DNA from: Prosthecobacter sp.
Lineage (GTDB): Bacteria; Verrucomicrobiota; Verrucomicrobiia; Verrucomicrobiales; Verrucomicrobiaceae
Reading direction: 5' to 3'
Length of the DNA stretch: 64,000 nucleotides
Assembly (NCBI GenBank): GCA_019186985.1
Contig: JABARQ010000013.1
Location: forward strand, 186,001 to 250,000
Shown here: piece by piece, positions 22,764-33,749 of the stretch
Layout: every line of letters begins with the position of its first letter
Numbering within the stretch: position 1 is the first letter of the stretch
Notes under the pieces: generated by a model
The model's input: the letters and a program-made list of their open reading frames with translations, nothing else
What the model was told of the DNA's origin: nothing
Databases searched by the model: none
Position numbers and translations under genes: made by a program

Positions 22764-24366
22764 TCTCAAACTTCTCCGAGTTCTTGCTTTCGAAATAACC
22801 GGCGCTGACCTTGTCGCTGAAGAGCGCGACCCAGTTGCCGAAGGCATCGAGGGCGAGGGTGGTGTCGTAGCTGGCGGCGAGGTTGGGACGCGGCTTGGTG
22901 GTCTGGCCGCGGGCGGGCTTGGGGGCGTCCTCGGGGTTCTTTTCCTTCAGCCAGCGGACGATGGTCCAGGGGGCGAACTCCAGTCGCACCTCGGCGCTGT
23001 ATTCGGTTTCCAGACGATACTTCAGCACGTCAAACTGCAGCGGGCCGACGGCGCCCAGCAGGGGGATGCGGACGACGGCGTCAGGCAGTTCGAAGGGCTG
23101 GGCCACGCCCTCCTTGAGGAGCTGGTCAAGGCCGTCGCGGAAGCGCTTGAACTTGGCGGTGTTTTCGTTGTGCAGGTAGGCGAAGCACTCCGGGGCGAAG
23201 CGCGGCATTTCGTCATACTTGATCGTCGGATCCTCGGAGAGGGTGTCGCCGATCTGGAAGCCATAGTTGCCCACAAGGCCCACGACGTCGCCCGCCCAAG
23301 CTTCGTTCACGGTCTCACGCTCCTGGGCGAAGAGGCGCTGGGAGTTGCCAAGGCGCAGCTTGGCGCCCGTGCGCGTGTTGGTGGCGGTCATGTCGCGCTG
23401 GAAGCAGCCGCTGACGATGCGGATGAAGGCCACGTGGTCGCGGTGACGCGGGTTCATGTTCGCCTGGATCTTGAAGACAAAGCCGGAGAAGGCCTCGTCG
23501 GCCGGCTCGATGATGCGTTCACCGACCAGGCGTGGGGCGGGCGGCGGCGCCATGGAGAGGAAGCCGTCGAGCATGAGCTGGACGCCGAAGTTGTTCATGG
23601 CGCTGCCATAGAAGACGGGCGTGATTTCGCCCCGGCGGACTTTTTCCAGGGAGTAGTTGGCACCGACACCATCGAGCAGCTCCAGCTCCTCGCAGACCCG
23701 GGCGTAGACGAGGGGCGGCAGGGCGTTGCGCACGCTCTCATCCTCGATGCCCTTCACATTGACCGGCGCACGGAACATGCCGCCGACGGTGCGCTCGAAG
23801 AGGTGCACCTGGTTGGTCTGGCGGTCAAAGATGCCCTTGAAGTCCACGCCGTCGCCCAGGGGCCAGTTCATCGGGCAGGAGGCGATGCCGAGCACGCGCT
23901 CCAGCTCGTCGAGCAGCTCCAGCGGCGGACGCGCCGGGCGGTCGAGCTTGTTCATGAAGGTGAAGATGGGCACGCCGCGGCGGCGGCAGACTTCAAAGAG
24001 CTTCAGGGTCTGGGACTCGATGCCCTTGCCGGCGTCGATCACCATCACGGCGGCGTCCACGGCGGTGAGCACTCGGTAGGTGTCCTCGGAGAAGTCCTTG
24101 TGGCCGGGGGTGTCGAGCAGGTTGATGACGGCGTCCTTGTATTCAAACTGCAGGACCGTGGAGCTGACGGAGATGCCGCGCTGCTTCTCCAGCTCCATCC
24201 AGTCGGAGGTGGTGGCGCGCTGGTTTTTGCGGGCGGTGACGCTGCCGGCGAGCTGGACGGCCCCGCCGTAGAGGAGCAGTTTTTCCGTGAGCGTGGTCTT
24301 GCCGGCATCCGGGTGGGAGATGATGGCAAAGGTGCGGCGGCGGGCGACTTCGGAGGCGGCGGACAT
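22744..24366 (-). CDS. prfC: Peptide chain release factor 3
   Basis: 540 residues. A translational GTPase that recycles RF1/RF2 from the ribosome after termination. G1 is SHPDAGKTT (17-25), with the RF3-typical KLLLYGGAVQLAGSV after it; the switch-I stretch has SDWMELEKQRGISVSSTV, G3 is DTPGHKDF, G4 is NKLDR. The later parts (YGSAMNNFGVQ, PLQFDVLKYRLETEY) are RF3-specific and separate it from EF-G. The frame extends upstream, but ATG 24366 (MSAASEVARRRTF) matches the family N-terminus. It is transcribed away from the FHA gene and overlaps the methyltransferase gene end to end. Confidence 0.94.
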   Translation of the reverse strand: MSAASEVARRRTFAIISHPDAGKTTLTEKLLLYGGAVQLAGSVTARKNQRATTSDWMELEKQRGISVSSTVLQFEYKDAVINLLDTPGHKDFSEDTYRVLTAVDAAVMVIDAGKGIESQTLKLFEVCRRRGVPIFTFMNKLDRPARPPLELLDELERVLGIASCPMNWPLGDGVDFKGIFDRQTNQVHLFERTVGGMFRAPVNVKGIEDESVRNALPPLVYARVCEELELLDGVGANYSLEKVRRGEITPVFYGSAMNNFGVQLMLDGFLSMAPPPAPRLVGERIIEPADEAFSGFVFKIQANMNPRHRDHVAFIRIVSGCFQRDMTATNTRTGAKLRLGNSQRLFAQERETVNEAWAGDVVGLVGNYGFQIGDTLSEDPTIKYDEMPRFAPECFAYLHNENTAKFKRFRDGLDQLLKEGVAQPFELPDAVVRIPLLGAVGPLQFDVLKYRLETEYSAEVRLEFAPWTIVRWLKEKNPEDAPKPARGQTTKPRPNLAASYDTTLALDAFGNWVALFSDKVSAGYFESKNSEKFEISPYPF

Positions 24367-24433
24367 GAGCGGGGCGGGAAGGGGGCGGCCTTCTTCGCCC
24401 CTGGGGGAGGGATTCTCAAGGATGGATTCCACC

Positions 24434-24461
24434 TTGCCACCGCCCCGGGCCGCTGTTAAAT
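24434..24461 (+). promoter_or_regulatory. Putative promoter of the FHA gene
   Basis: TTGCCA (24434-24439), 16 bases, then TTAAAT (24456-24461), 14 bases before the ATG at 24476. It lies in the divergent gap from prfC. Plausible match, no experimental basis. Confidence 0.35.
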
Positions 24462-24475
24462 CACCGGTCTGTTTT

Positions 24476-24973
24476 ATGGCAAAAATCCAATTCACCACCC
24501 CCGAAGGCCAGAGCGGCGAGGTCGAACTCAGTGCTGAGCGCCTGACGCTGGGCCGTGCCGACGACAACTCCATCGTGCTCGCCCATGAGTCGGTCTCCAG
24601 CCATCATGGCGAATTCGTCTTTGACGGAGCCGGCTGGGTGTTCAATGACCTGGGCTCCACCAACGGCACCTCCGTGGCCGGCCAGCGTGTGGAGAGCCTG
24701 GAAATGGCGAACGGTGGCTCCTTCAACATCGGCCACCTCGAGGTGGTTTTCTACGGTGATCAGGCCGAGGAGGCCGCAGCCTATGTTCCTGCTTCGCAGA
24801 GCGTCTCCCACACCGGTTATGGTGCCACGGCCATCGACAAGTCCCGTCGTTCCGGATTTGGCGCGAAGCCCAAGCCCAAGAGCAACGGCTATGCCCCGCT
24901 CTATGCCCTGGCCCTGATCGCCCTCGGAGCCTGCGGCTACGCGGTGTTCACCTTCCTGAACCTCTCCGAATAA
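24476..24973 (+). CDS. FHA-domain protein with C-terminal membrane anchor
   Basis: 165 residues. The forkhead-associated domain covers about 1-95, with the phosphothreonine-binding residues in place: LGR (25-27), SVSSHHGEF (39-47) and GSTNGT (60-65). A basic linker (KSRRSGFGAKPKPKSNGY) leads to one membrane helix at about 142-160, so the FHA domain should face the cytoplasm as a tail-anchored reader of phosphorylated partners. No kinase gene is in the window. Start ATG 24476 is clear; the in-frame extension upstream overlaps the divergent prfC gene. Confidence 0.87.
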   Translation: MAKIQFTTPEGQSGEVELSAERLTLGRADDNSIVLAHESVSSHHGEFVFDGAGWVFNDLGSTNGTSVAGQRVESLEMANGGSFNIGHLEVVFYGDQAEEAAAYVPASQSVSHTGYGATAIDKSRRSGFGAKPKPKSNGYAPLYALALIALGACGYAVFTFLNLSE

Positions 24974-24997
24974 TGCGGTGAACGAGGCCGGATTTCC

Positions 24998-25031
24998 GCT
25001 GTCGGCCTGACCGGCCGGCAGCTTTCTTTTT
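24998..25031 (+). terminator. Intrinsic terminator after the FHA gene
   Basis: GCTGTCGGCC (24998-25007) pairs with GGCCGGCAGC (25013-25022), ten pairs with one G-U, five-base loop TGACC, followed directly by TTTCTTTTT. A textbook Rho-independent terminator. Confidence 0.8.
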
Positions 25032-25075
25032 CCCCCCAACCCCCAAACTGCGGCGTCGTGCCGCCCCCTCCAGAA

Positions 25076-26347
25076 ATGTCCAATATCATCGTAGTCGGCG
25101 CCCAGTGGGGCGATGAAGGAAAAGGCAAGATCGTCGATTTCCTGACGGAGAAAACCGATGTCGTCGTGCGTGCGGCAGGCGGCAGCAATGCCGGTCACAC
25201 CGTCATCAGCAACGGCCAGAAGTACATCCTTCACCTCATCCCCAGCGGCATCCTCTGGGAGGAAAAGCTGTGTGTCATCGGCAACGGCGTCGTGCTGGAT
25301 CCCATCGGGCTCCTGGAGGAGATGGCCAAGCTGCGCGGCCAGGGCGTGAAGATCACCGCCCAGAACCTGAGGATCAGCGAAACCTGTCACCTGGTGATGC
25401 CCTACCACAAGGCCCTCGACCGCGCCCGTGAGGCGCGCCGTGGAGCCAAGGCCATCGGCACCACCGGACGCGGCATCGGCCCTGCCTACGCTGACAAGGT
25501 GGAGCGCAACGGCCTGCGGGCCATCCTGCTGACCCGCCCTGACAAGCTTGCCACTGAGCTTCGTGACCGCATTGTGGCGAACAACGAATTCATCGTCGCC
25601 GCCGGCATCGAGGCGGTCCCCGTGGAGGAGACCGTGGAGAAGATCCTCTCCGCCGCGAAGGAACTGGCCCCGCACATCACCAACACGGCCGTGGTCTGCC
25701 ATGAGGCGATCCAGGCCGGCAAGAGCCTGCTGTTTGAAGGCGCCCAGGGCACCTACCTCGACATCGACCACGGCACCTATCCGTTCGTGACCAGTTCGAA
25801 CACCACCACGGGCGGCGCCTGCACCGGTTCCGGCGTGCCGCCACGGATGATCGACAAGGTCGTCGCGGTCTGCAAGGCCTACACCACCCGTGTGGGCAGC
25901 GGTCCCTTCGTGACGGAAAATGATTCCATCGGCGACATGCTGCACAACATGGGCCGTGAGTTCGGCGCCACCACCGGGCGCGCCCGCCGTTGCGGCTGGC
26001 TGGATGCGGTCCTGGTCCGCTATGCGGTCATGATCAACGGCGCCGATGAACTGGCGATCACCAACCTGGACGGCCTCGACGGGCTCGATGAGGTGCAGAT
26101 CTGCACCGCCTACCGGCTGCGTGGGGAGGTCATCCACTACCCGCCGAGCACGGTGGAGGACATCGAGGCCTGCGAACCCGTCTATGAAACGCACCAGGGC
26201 TGGAAGCAGGACCTGAGCGGCATCACGAGCTTTGCCGACCTGCCGCCCCTTGCGAAGGCCTACCTGAAGCGTGTTGAGGAACTGACCAAGGCGCGCGTCA
26301 GCCTGCTTGGTGTCGGTCCCGCCCGTGAGCAGACCCTGGTGGCGTAA
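25076..26347 (+). CDS. purA: Adenylosuccinate synthetase
   Basis: 423 residues. Joins IMP and aspartate using GTP, the first committed step to AMP. The P-loop-like GDEGKGK is at 12-18 with catalytic Asp13, and GSNAGHTV places catalytic His41 exactly as in E. coli. Later signature GRGIGPAYADK is also present. The ATG at 25076 (MSNIIVVGAQWG) is preferred over an in-frame GTG at 25058, matching the family N-terminus. It stands alone between two terminators, converging on pyrG. Confidence 0.96.
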   Translation: MSNIIVVGAQWGDEGKGKIVDFLTEKTDVVVRAAGGSNAGHTVISNGQKYILHLIPSGILWEEKLCVIGNGVVLDPIGLLEEMAKLRGQGVKITAQNLRISETCHLVMPYHKALDRAREARRGAKAIGTTGRGIGPAYADKVERNGLRAILLTRPDKLATELRDRIVANNEFIVAAGIEAVPVEETVEKILSAAKELAPHITNTAVVCHEAIQAGKSLLFEGAQGTYLDIDHGTYPFVTSSNTTTGGACTGSGVPPRMIDKVVAVCKAYTTRVGSGPFVTENDSIGDMLHNMGREFGATTGRARRCGWLDAVLVRYAVMINGADELAITNLDGLDGLDEVQICTAYRLRGEVIHYPPSTVEDIEACEPVYETHQGWKQDLSGITSFADLPPLAKAYLKRVEELTKARVSLLGVGPAREQTLVA

Positions 26348-26380
26348 GGCCCCCCATTTTATTTCTCCCGCCTCAAGACA

Positions 26381-26426
26381 AGGCCGCCGGTGAAGGTTTG
26401 ATCCTCACCGGCGGCCTGCTTTTTGC
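26381..26426 (+). terminator. Strong intrinsic terminator after purA
   Basis: AGGCCGCCGGTGA (26381-26393) pairs perfectly with TCACCGGCGGCCT (26405-26417), thirteen pairs with an 11-base loop, followed by GCTTTTTGC. The T tract is on the plus side, so it serves purA; pyrG ends at 26446 on the other strand. Confidence 0.8.
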
Positions 26427-26445
26427 GGAGAAAGGGGGGCGTGTG

Positions 26446-28855
<2,410 letters not shown>

Positions 28856-28941
28856 GGTGGTGACAGGCGGGTTCGCCTGAGATGGCGCGGCGTTCGCCGC
28901 CGTGCAAGGGGAGAATGGTCGCGGCGGAGGCCGCCGCAGGC

Positions 28942-29937
28942 TCAGACGACGTGGGGCTTGATCACGGTCACCTGCTGCGGCTCCAGGGCCGTGCGCAGCC
29001 TTTCAAACATGGCGTCGTCCTCATAGGTGCCGACAATGGCCCCTCCGCTGCCGGTGAACTTGGCGCTGGCGCCGCAGTCGCGGGCGGTCTCGACCATGTC
29101 GATGTTGCCCTGGCTGATCTTGTAAAGGCGGCGTCGGAGGTCGAAGTTTTCGTTCAGCAGCGGTCCGATCTCCCGGCCGCGGCCTTCGAGGAGCATGTCG
29201 CGCACGCGCTGGGCGAGGTTGGCCCACTGGTACATCGCGCTGACGATGTCGCGCTCGCCCCGGTTCCAGCGGCCCCGGATGTCATTGTGGAAGACCTCGG
29301 TGCCCTCGCTGAGCTTGTTGGTGAAGGCGACATAGACATTGGGGAGCAGGGCTGGGTCCAGCTCCTCATAGATGCCGTAGCCGAGCTTTTCGACATGGGC
29401 GCGGTTGAAGTCCATGAACACGACTCCCTCGTAGGCCTGGATGACGCGGTCCTGCAGTCCTGCGGGGATGCCTAGCTCGTCATTCTCCACGCTCAGCACG
29501 AGGCTGGGCAGCAGGTGCCTGGGGATGTCCACCTGGTAGAACTGGATGAGGGCGCGCCAGCAGGCGGTGATGATGGCGCTGCTTCCCGCCATGCCAACCT
29601 GCGGCGGGATGTTGCTGCGGTAGCGCAGGGTGAAGTTGCGCCCGTGCAGCGGCAGTCCGTTTTTGGTGCAGTAGTCGAAGAAGCGCTTCACGCTCGCCTT
29701 CAGCAGGCGGATGCCGCCGTAGTAGCCATGCTGGCGGACATCGCGCGCCAGGGCCTCGATGCCGCCGAACACGGAGTGATCCCTTTCGTTGGGCTCGATC
29801 GTCAGCTCGGGGGATTCAAACAGGGTCACCTCGGCGCCGTAGTTCCTGATGATGAACGAGATCGTCTTGCCAAAATAACCATCGGAGGGGTTGCCCACCA
29901 GGCCGGCGCGGGCATGTGCTGTCGTGCGGATGAGCAT
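28942..29937 (-). CDS. GHMP-family sugar kinase, glucuronokinase-like
   Basis: 331 residues. The GHMP ATP-binding motif is PPQVGMAGSSAII (from 111), and motif 3 is FTGSGGA (294-300). The opening ARAGLVGNPSDGYFGKTISF, the HGYYGGIRLLKA stretch, ELGIPAGLQDRV and YEGVVFMDFN recall plant glucuronokinase (GlcAK), which makes glucuronic acid 1-phosphate, more than bacterial heptose or mevalonate kinases. I compare from memory, so the substrate is an inference. It is the first gene of the minus-strand operon with kdsB and pyrG, suggesting sugar activation for surface glycans. The neighbour across the divergent gap is the Tat-exported hydrolase. Confidence 0.8.
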   Translation of the reverse strand: MLIRTTAHARAGLVGNPSDGYFGKTISFIIRNYGAEVTLFESPELTIEPNERDHSVFGGIEALARDVRQHGYYGGIRLLKASVKRFFDYCTKNGLPLHGRNFTLRYRSNIPPQVGMAGSSAIITACWRALIQFYQVDIPRHLLPSLVLSVENDELGIPAGLQDRVIQAYEGVVFMDFNRAHVEKLGYGIYEELDPALLPNVYVAFTNKLSEGTEVFHNDIRGRWNRGERDIVSAMYQWANLAQRVRDMLLEGRGREIGPLLNENFDLRRRLYKISQGNIDMVETARDCGASAKFTGSGGAIVGTYEDDAMFERLRTALEPQQVTVIKPHVV

Positions 29938-30093
29938 TTGGACGTGGGAACGGGAGGACGTGGGGTGCCAAAGCTACGAGCGCGGCAAAATCGGCGCAAG
30001 AGGATTGGCGGTGACTTTCTCGTGCCCGGCTCCCCTCGCCGACGGCGGGAAGAGGAAAGAAAACGTGGTTATGCCGGGTATCCCCAGGCCGCC

Positions 30094-32205
30094 ATGCCCA
30101 TGAACCCTGCCTCCAGTCCAGACCGCCGTCAGTTTCTTCAGAACTTCAGCCTGGCGTCGCTGGGCGTGGCGCTGCCTCTGACGGGGCCTGCGGGCGCCAG
30201 GGCCCAGGGGGCCGCAGCATCTGCGGGCGTTGCTTCAGCCGCGCCCCTGCCTGCCTTGAACCGCTTTCCAAGGATGCTTCAGGACTGGCTGGTCACGGAG
30301 GTCCGCGCCGCCGAGGCCAGGGGCCATGAACGCCGCGCCGCACTGAAGACCCGGGAGGATGCGGAGGCCTATGTGAAGGAGGCCCGGAGGCGCATCCGGG
30401 AATGCTTCGGCCCGATGCCGGAGAAGGCTCCGCTGAACGCGAAGGTGACGCGGGTTCTTCAGCGTGACGGCCTGCGGATTGAAAACATCGTGCTTGAAAG
30501 CCGGCCCGGCTACCTGGTCACGGGCAACCTCTACCTGCCCGAGGCGCCCGGTCGAAAAGTGCCGGGAGTCATCGGCGTCTGCGGCCATTCGCTCAACGGC
30601 AAGGCGGAGACGGCCTACCAAAGTTTTGCGCAGGGGCTCGCCCGCCAGGGCATGGCCTGCTTCCTGGTGGATCCCGTGGGCCAGGGCGAGCGCTTTCAAT
30701 ACCTCAATGAAAAGCTGGGTTCCCGCCTCGGCGGCGGCACCTCCGAGCACAACCAGATGGGCAATCCCCAGTCGCTGGTGGGCGAGTTCCTGGGCGCCTG
30801 GTTCGCCTGGGATGCGATCCGTGCCCTCGATTACCTGGTCACGCGGCCCGAGATCGACGTGAACCATCTCGGTGTCACCGGCAACTCCGGCGGCGGCACG
30901 CAGACAACCTGGCTCTGCGGCCTGGAGCCCCGCTTCACCATGGCGGCGCCGTCCTGCTTCGTGACCACCTTCCGCCGCGATGCTGAAAACGAGCTGCCCC
31001 AGGACTGCGAGCAGTGCCCGCCGCATGTGCTCGCCCACGGCCTGGACCATGGCGACTTCCTCGCCGCGATGGCCCCGAAGCCGGTGATCATCATGGCCCA
31101 GGAGAAGGACTACTTTGACGCACGCGGCTCCGCCGAGACCCATGCCTGGCTGAAGAGGCTCTACACGCTTCTCGGCAGCCCGGAGAACATCCAGCTCCAT
31201 GTCGGCCCCGACCCGCACGGCTACACCCTGGCGAATCGCGAGGCCATGTACCGTTTTTTCGGCAGGGCCTCCGGCGCCGCCGCGCATGCTGCCGAACCAA
31301 CGATGCAAATGGAGGCCGAGGACGCGCTGCGCTGCACGCCCGAGGGGCAGGTGGCGCGGATGGGATCGAGGACCCTCATGAGCTTCACGCGTGAGAAGGC
31401 GGAGTCCCTGGCGAGGACGAGGCGCCCGCTGGAGGGTGCCGCGCTCGCCTCCGCGGTGCGCGAGGTGCTGCGGCTGCCGGAAGTGCCCGTGGACGCGCCG
31501 GACTACCGCATCCTGCGCAGCGTCGGCGGGCGCAGGTATCCGGCGAAGGGCTACTGCACCTATGCGGTGGAAACCCAGCCTGGCATCCATGCGCTGGTGA
31601 CGCGCCTCAGTGACGAGTCCCTGACATCGCGGCTGCCGCGAGGACTGAAGCGCGCCGTGCTCTATGTCTCGCACCGGTCGGCGGACGCCGAGCTGCGTGA
31701 CGAGCCGCTGGTGAAGGAGCTGCTCGCGGCCGAAACGGACGCCGCGTTCTTTGCCTGTGATGTTCGCGGCATCGGCGAGTCCCAGCCGGACACCTGTGGC
31801 GCGAACCAATTTTTACGTCCCTACGGCAGCCACTACTTTTACGCCGCCTACGGCCACATGCTCGACCAGCCGCTGCTCGGCGGACGAACCTGGGATGTCC
31901 TGCGGGTGATCCAGGTGCTGAAGCAGGCGGGGCATGAGGAGATCCATCTGGCAGGGCGCGGCTGGGGGGCGCTGCCTGCGGCGCTTGCGTCGGTGCTCAG
32001 CGGCGATGTTGCCCGGGTGACGCTGAAGAACGCGCTGGTCTCGTTTCATGAGCTTGCGGTTCATGAGGACTGCCAGTGGCCCTATGCCGTGATGCCCTTC
32101 GGCGTGCTTGCGAAGTTTGATCTTCCGGATGTCTACCGCGAGCTTGGCGCGAAGCGGCTGCGTTCCGTGGATCCCTGGGCCGCTGCCGATGGTTATGGAG
32201 CCTGA
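30094..32205 (+). CDS. Tat-exported alpha/beta hydrolase with a second, degenerate hydrolase half
   Basis: 703 residues. A twin-arginine signal (DRRQFLQNFSLASLG, Arg11-Arg12) leads to an acetylxylan-esterase-like alpha/beta hydrolase. Its nucleophile Ser265 is in GNSGG, an acid residue near Asp339 or Asp342 in AQEKDYFD, and His375 in PDPHGY. Residues about 530-703 read as a second hydrolase-like half: CDVRGIGESQP, then GRGWG at 621-625 where the nucleophile position is Gly623. The second half should be inactive or structural. Similar large esterases are abundant in Verrucomicrobia and act on polysaccharide esters; substrate is not known. ATG 30094 is used (30100 is possible). Its end overlaps the opposite gene by 13 bases. 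Confidence 0.75.
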   Translation: MPMNPASSPDRRQFLQNFSLASLGVALPLTGPAGARAQGAAASAGVASAAPLPALNRFPRMLQDWLVTEVRAAEARGHERRAALKTREDAEAYVKEARRRIRECFGPMPEKAPLNAKVTRVLQRDGLRIENIVLESRPGYLVTGNLYLPEAPGRKVPGVIGVCGHSLNGKAETAYQSFAQGLARQGMACFLVDPVGQGERFQYLNEKLGSRLGGGTSEHNQMGNPQSLVGEFLGAWFAWDAIRALDYLVTRPEIDVNHLGVTGNSGGGTQTTWLCGLEPRFTMAAPSCFVTTFRRDAENELPQDCEQCPPHVLAHGLDHGDFLAAMAPKPVIIMAQEKDYFDARGSAETHAWLKRLYTLLGSPENIQLHVGPDPHGYTLANREAMYRFFGRASGAAAHAAEPTMQMEAEDALRCTPEGQVARMGSRTLMSFTREKAESLARTRRPLEGAALASAVREVLRLPEVPVDAPDYRILRSVGGRRYPAKGYCTYAVETQPGIHALVTRLSDESLTSRLPRGLKRAVLYVSHRSADAELRDEPLVKELLAAETDAAFFACDVRGIGESQPDTCGANQFLRPYGSHYFYAAYGHMLDQPLLGGRTWDVLRVIQVLKQAGHEEIHLAGRGWGALPAALASVLSGDVARVTLKNALVSFHELAVHEDCQWPYAVMPFGVLAKFDLPDVYRELGAKRLRSVDPWAAADGYGA

Positions 32206-33641
32206 ACGGCTGCGTCCGCGAAGCCGGCCGTCGCTGCGTCCACCAGCCGGACGCCCAGGCCGTCGCGGTTGATCATCAGCCGCACATGCCGGTTCAGCGC
32301 CTGCAGCACGGTGCGTCCGGGTTCTTCGGAGGAGGGTTTCGCGTCATAGCGCTGGAGCAGGCATGCATGCATGGCCTTGAAGAACGCCAGGGCATCCTCA
32401 CGGGTGAGCCAGAGCGTCTGCCAGAGGGCATGGTCACGCTCATGGTCAGGCGAGGCGTAGGCCAGCAGCCTGTCGCCCTTCCAGCCACGGGCGCCGAGCC
32501 CGGCCTCTTCATCACTGTTGTAGGCGCGCAGGGCGGTGAAGATGGCAAAGCGGCCGAGACGGTCGTCAAAATAGGGCTTCTCGCCGCCGATCTCCGGACT
32601 GGCGAGGTCAACCCTGGCGGGCGGCAGCCTTGCCGCGTCGAGCAGGCGTTCGGGCTCGATCACCTCCGCGCAGGAGGCGGGCGGGGAGGAGTAGGCTGCG
32701 TTCAGCTGGGCAAACTCACCGGCGCCATGCAGGGCCTGGGCGAATTCAAAGCCGCGCGCGAAGGGGAACAGGGCCAGCTCCTTGAGATAGACGGGCATGG
32801 GCACCTGGTTCAGCGGATGATCGGGGTCCTCCACGGGCAGGTCATTGCCGCTGCGCGGCACGGGGTTCCGGATGCTGAACAAAAAGCGTGTTAATGCGGC
32901 GTCGCCGGTGATCAGCGCCATTCGGGCGATGCGCTCGTCGGTGCTCAGGGCGGACCTGGCGGCGTCGGGAAACAGCACGTTGCCGAATTCCCGCAGCAGC
33001 TGCCCGAAGGCGACCGCCATCGGCCGGTCCGGAGCGGGCATGCCAGGCACGGGCTTGTCATCCTCCACCAGCAGCGTGCCGGATTCGCGGTCATACCAGC
33101 CTCCGAGCTGGCGGGCGAGCACCGCCGCCTGGAGCGGCAGGGGGTCCACCGGCTTCTCGACCCACCCAAGCGCCGTCAGGGCCAGCGCGAACTTCGGCCC
33201 CTCGTCCCCGGGCTGCTGGAGCCGCAGCCAGCGCAGGATCGCCTTTTCCACGTTTTCACGGCTTGCCCCGGTGGTGGGGATGGGCAGGGCCTGGATGTTG
33301 CGGAACTTCATCAGGTCCAGACCGAGCCCGACAAAGTCCGGAGGCGCGTCGTCGGGGGCTGGCACGGGCTCGAGCTTCGCCACGCCCTTCATGCCGAGCG
33401 TGCCCAGCTTCTGCAGCAGCTGGGAGTTTTCATCCTGAAGCGCGCCCACCTGTCCCTGCAGGTATTCCACCTGGCCTTCGAGGATGGCGATCTGCCTGCG
33501 CAGGTCGCCGGCGGACTCCTGCTCCGTGCCAGCTCCCGCCGCCGGAGGTGACGACACTTTTCGTTGGGAAAGAATCAGCCCTGCGGCCAGGCCTGCGGCA
33601 AGCAGCAGGGCAAGCACAAGGGCGGGGGAGGCATTCTTCAT
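32193..33641 (-). CDS. Anchored coiled-coil protein, function unknown
   Basis: 482 residues. An N-terminal membrane anchor or uncleaved signal (ALVLALLLAAGLAAGLIL, about 8-25) is followed by a predicted coiled coil at about 44-80 (heptad-like LRRQIAILEGQVEYLQGQV and LQDENSQLLQKLG). The rest is a periplasmic-type domain rich in Ala, Leu and Asp that I do not recognise. It faces the hydrolase gene tail to tail and diverges from the ExbB gene 108 bases away, so it is probably transcribed alone. No catalytic motif is seen. Confidence 0.6.
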   Translation of the reverse strand: MKNASPALVLALLLAAGLAAGLILSQRKVSSPPAAGAGTEQESAGDLRRQIAILEGQVEYLQGQVGALQDENSQLLQKLGTLGMKGVAKLEPVPAPDDAPPDFVGLGLDLMKFRNIQALPIPTTGASRENVEKAILRWLRLQQPGDEGPKFALALTALGWVEKPVDPLPLQAAVLARQLGGWYDRESGTLLVEDDKPVPGMPAPDRPMAVAFGQLLREFGNVLFPDAARSALSTDERIARMALITGDAALTRFLFSIRNPVPRSGNDLPVEDPDHPLNQVPMPVYLKELALFPFARGFEFAQALHGAGEFAQLNAAYSSPPASCAEVIEPERLLDAARLPPARVDLASPEIGGEKPYFDDRLGRFAIFTALRAYNSDEEAGLGARGWKGDRLLAYASPDHERDHALWQTLWLTREDALAFFKAMHACLLQRYDAKPSSEEPGRTVLQALNRHVRLMINRDGLGVRLVDAATAGFADAAVQAP

Positions 33642-33712
33642 GGGGGAGGCCCCCCATGATGCCGGGCGGATCAGCGGCGTCCAGGGGCCAGTGGCAGATT
33701 CTGTCTCCCTCC

Positions 33713-33740
33713 TTGCAAGGCAGGAACGAGCGCCTACTGT
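33713..33740 (+). promoter_or_regulatory. Putative promoter of the ExbB-ExbD-TPR operon
   Basis: TTGCAA (33713-33718), 16 bases, then TACTGT (33735-33740), nine bases before the ATG at 33750. A transcript from here would have almost no leader. Weak evidence on its own. Confidence 0.35.
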
Positions 33741-33749
33741 CGCGCCCGC

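Noticed and set aside
22402-24459. 685-codon plus-strand frame opposite prfC
   Set aside because: The minus-strand frame is an unmistakable release factor 3; the plus frame is a shadow of its GC-rich third positions.
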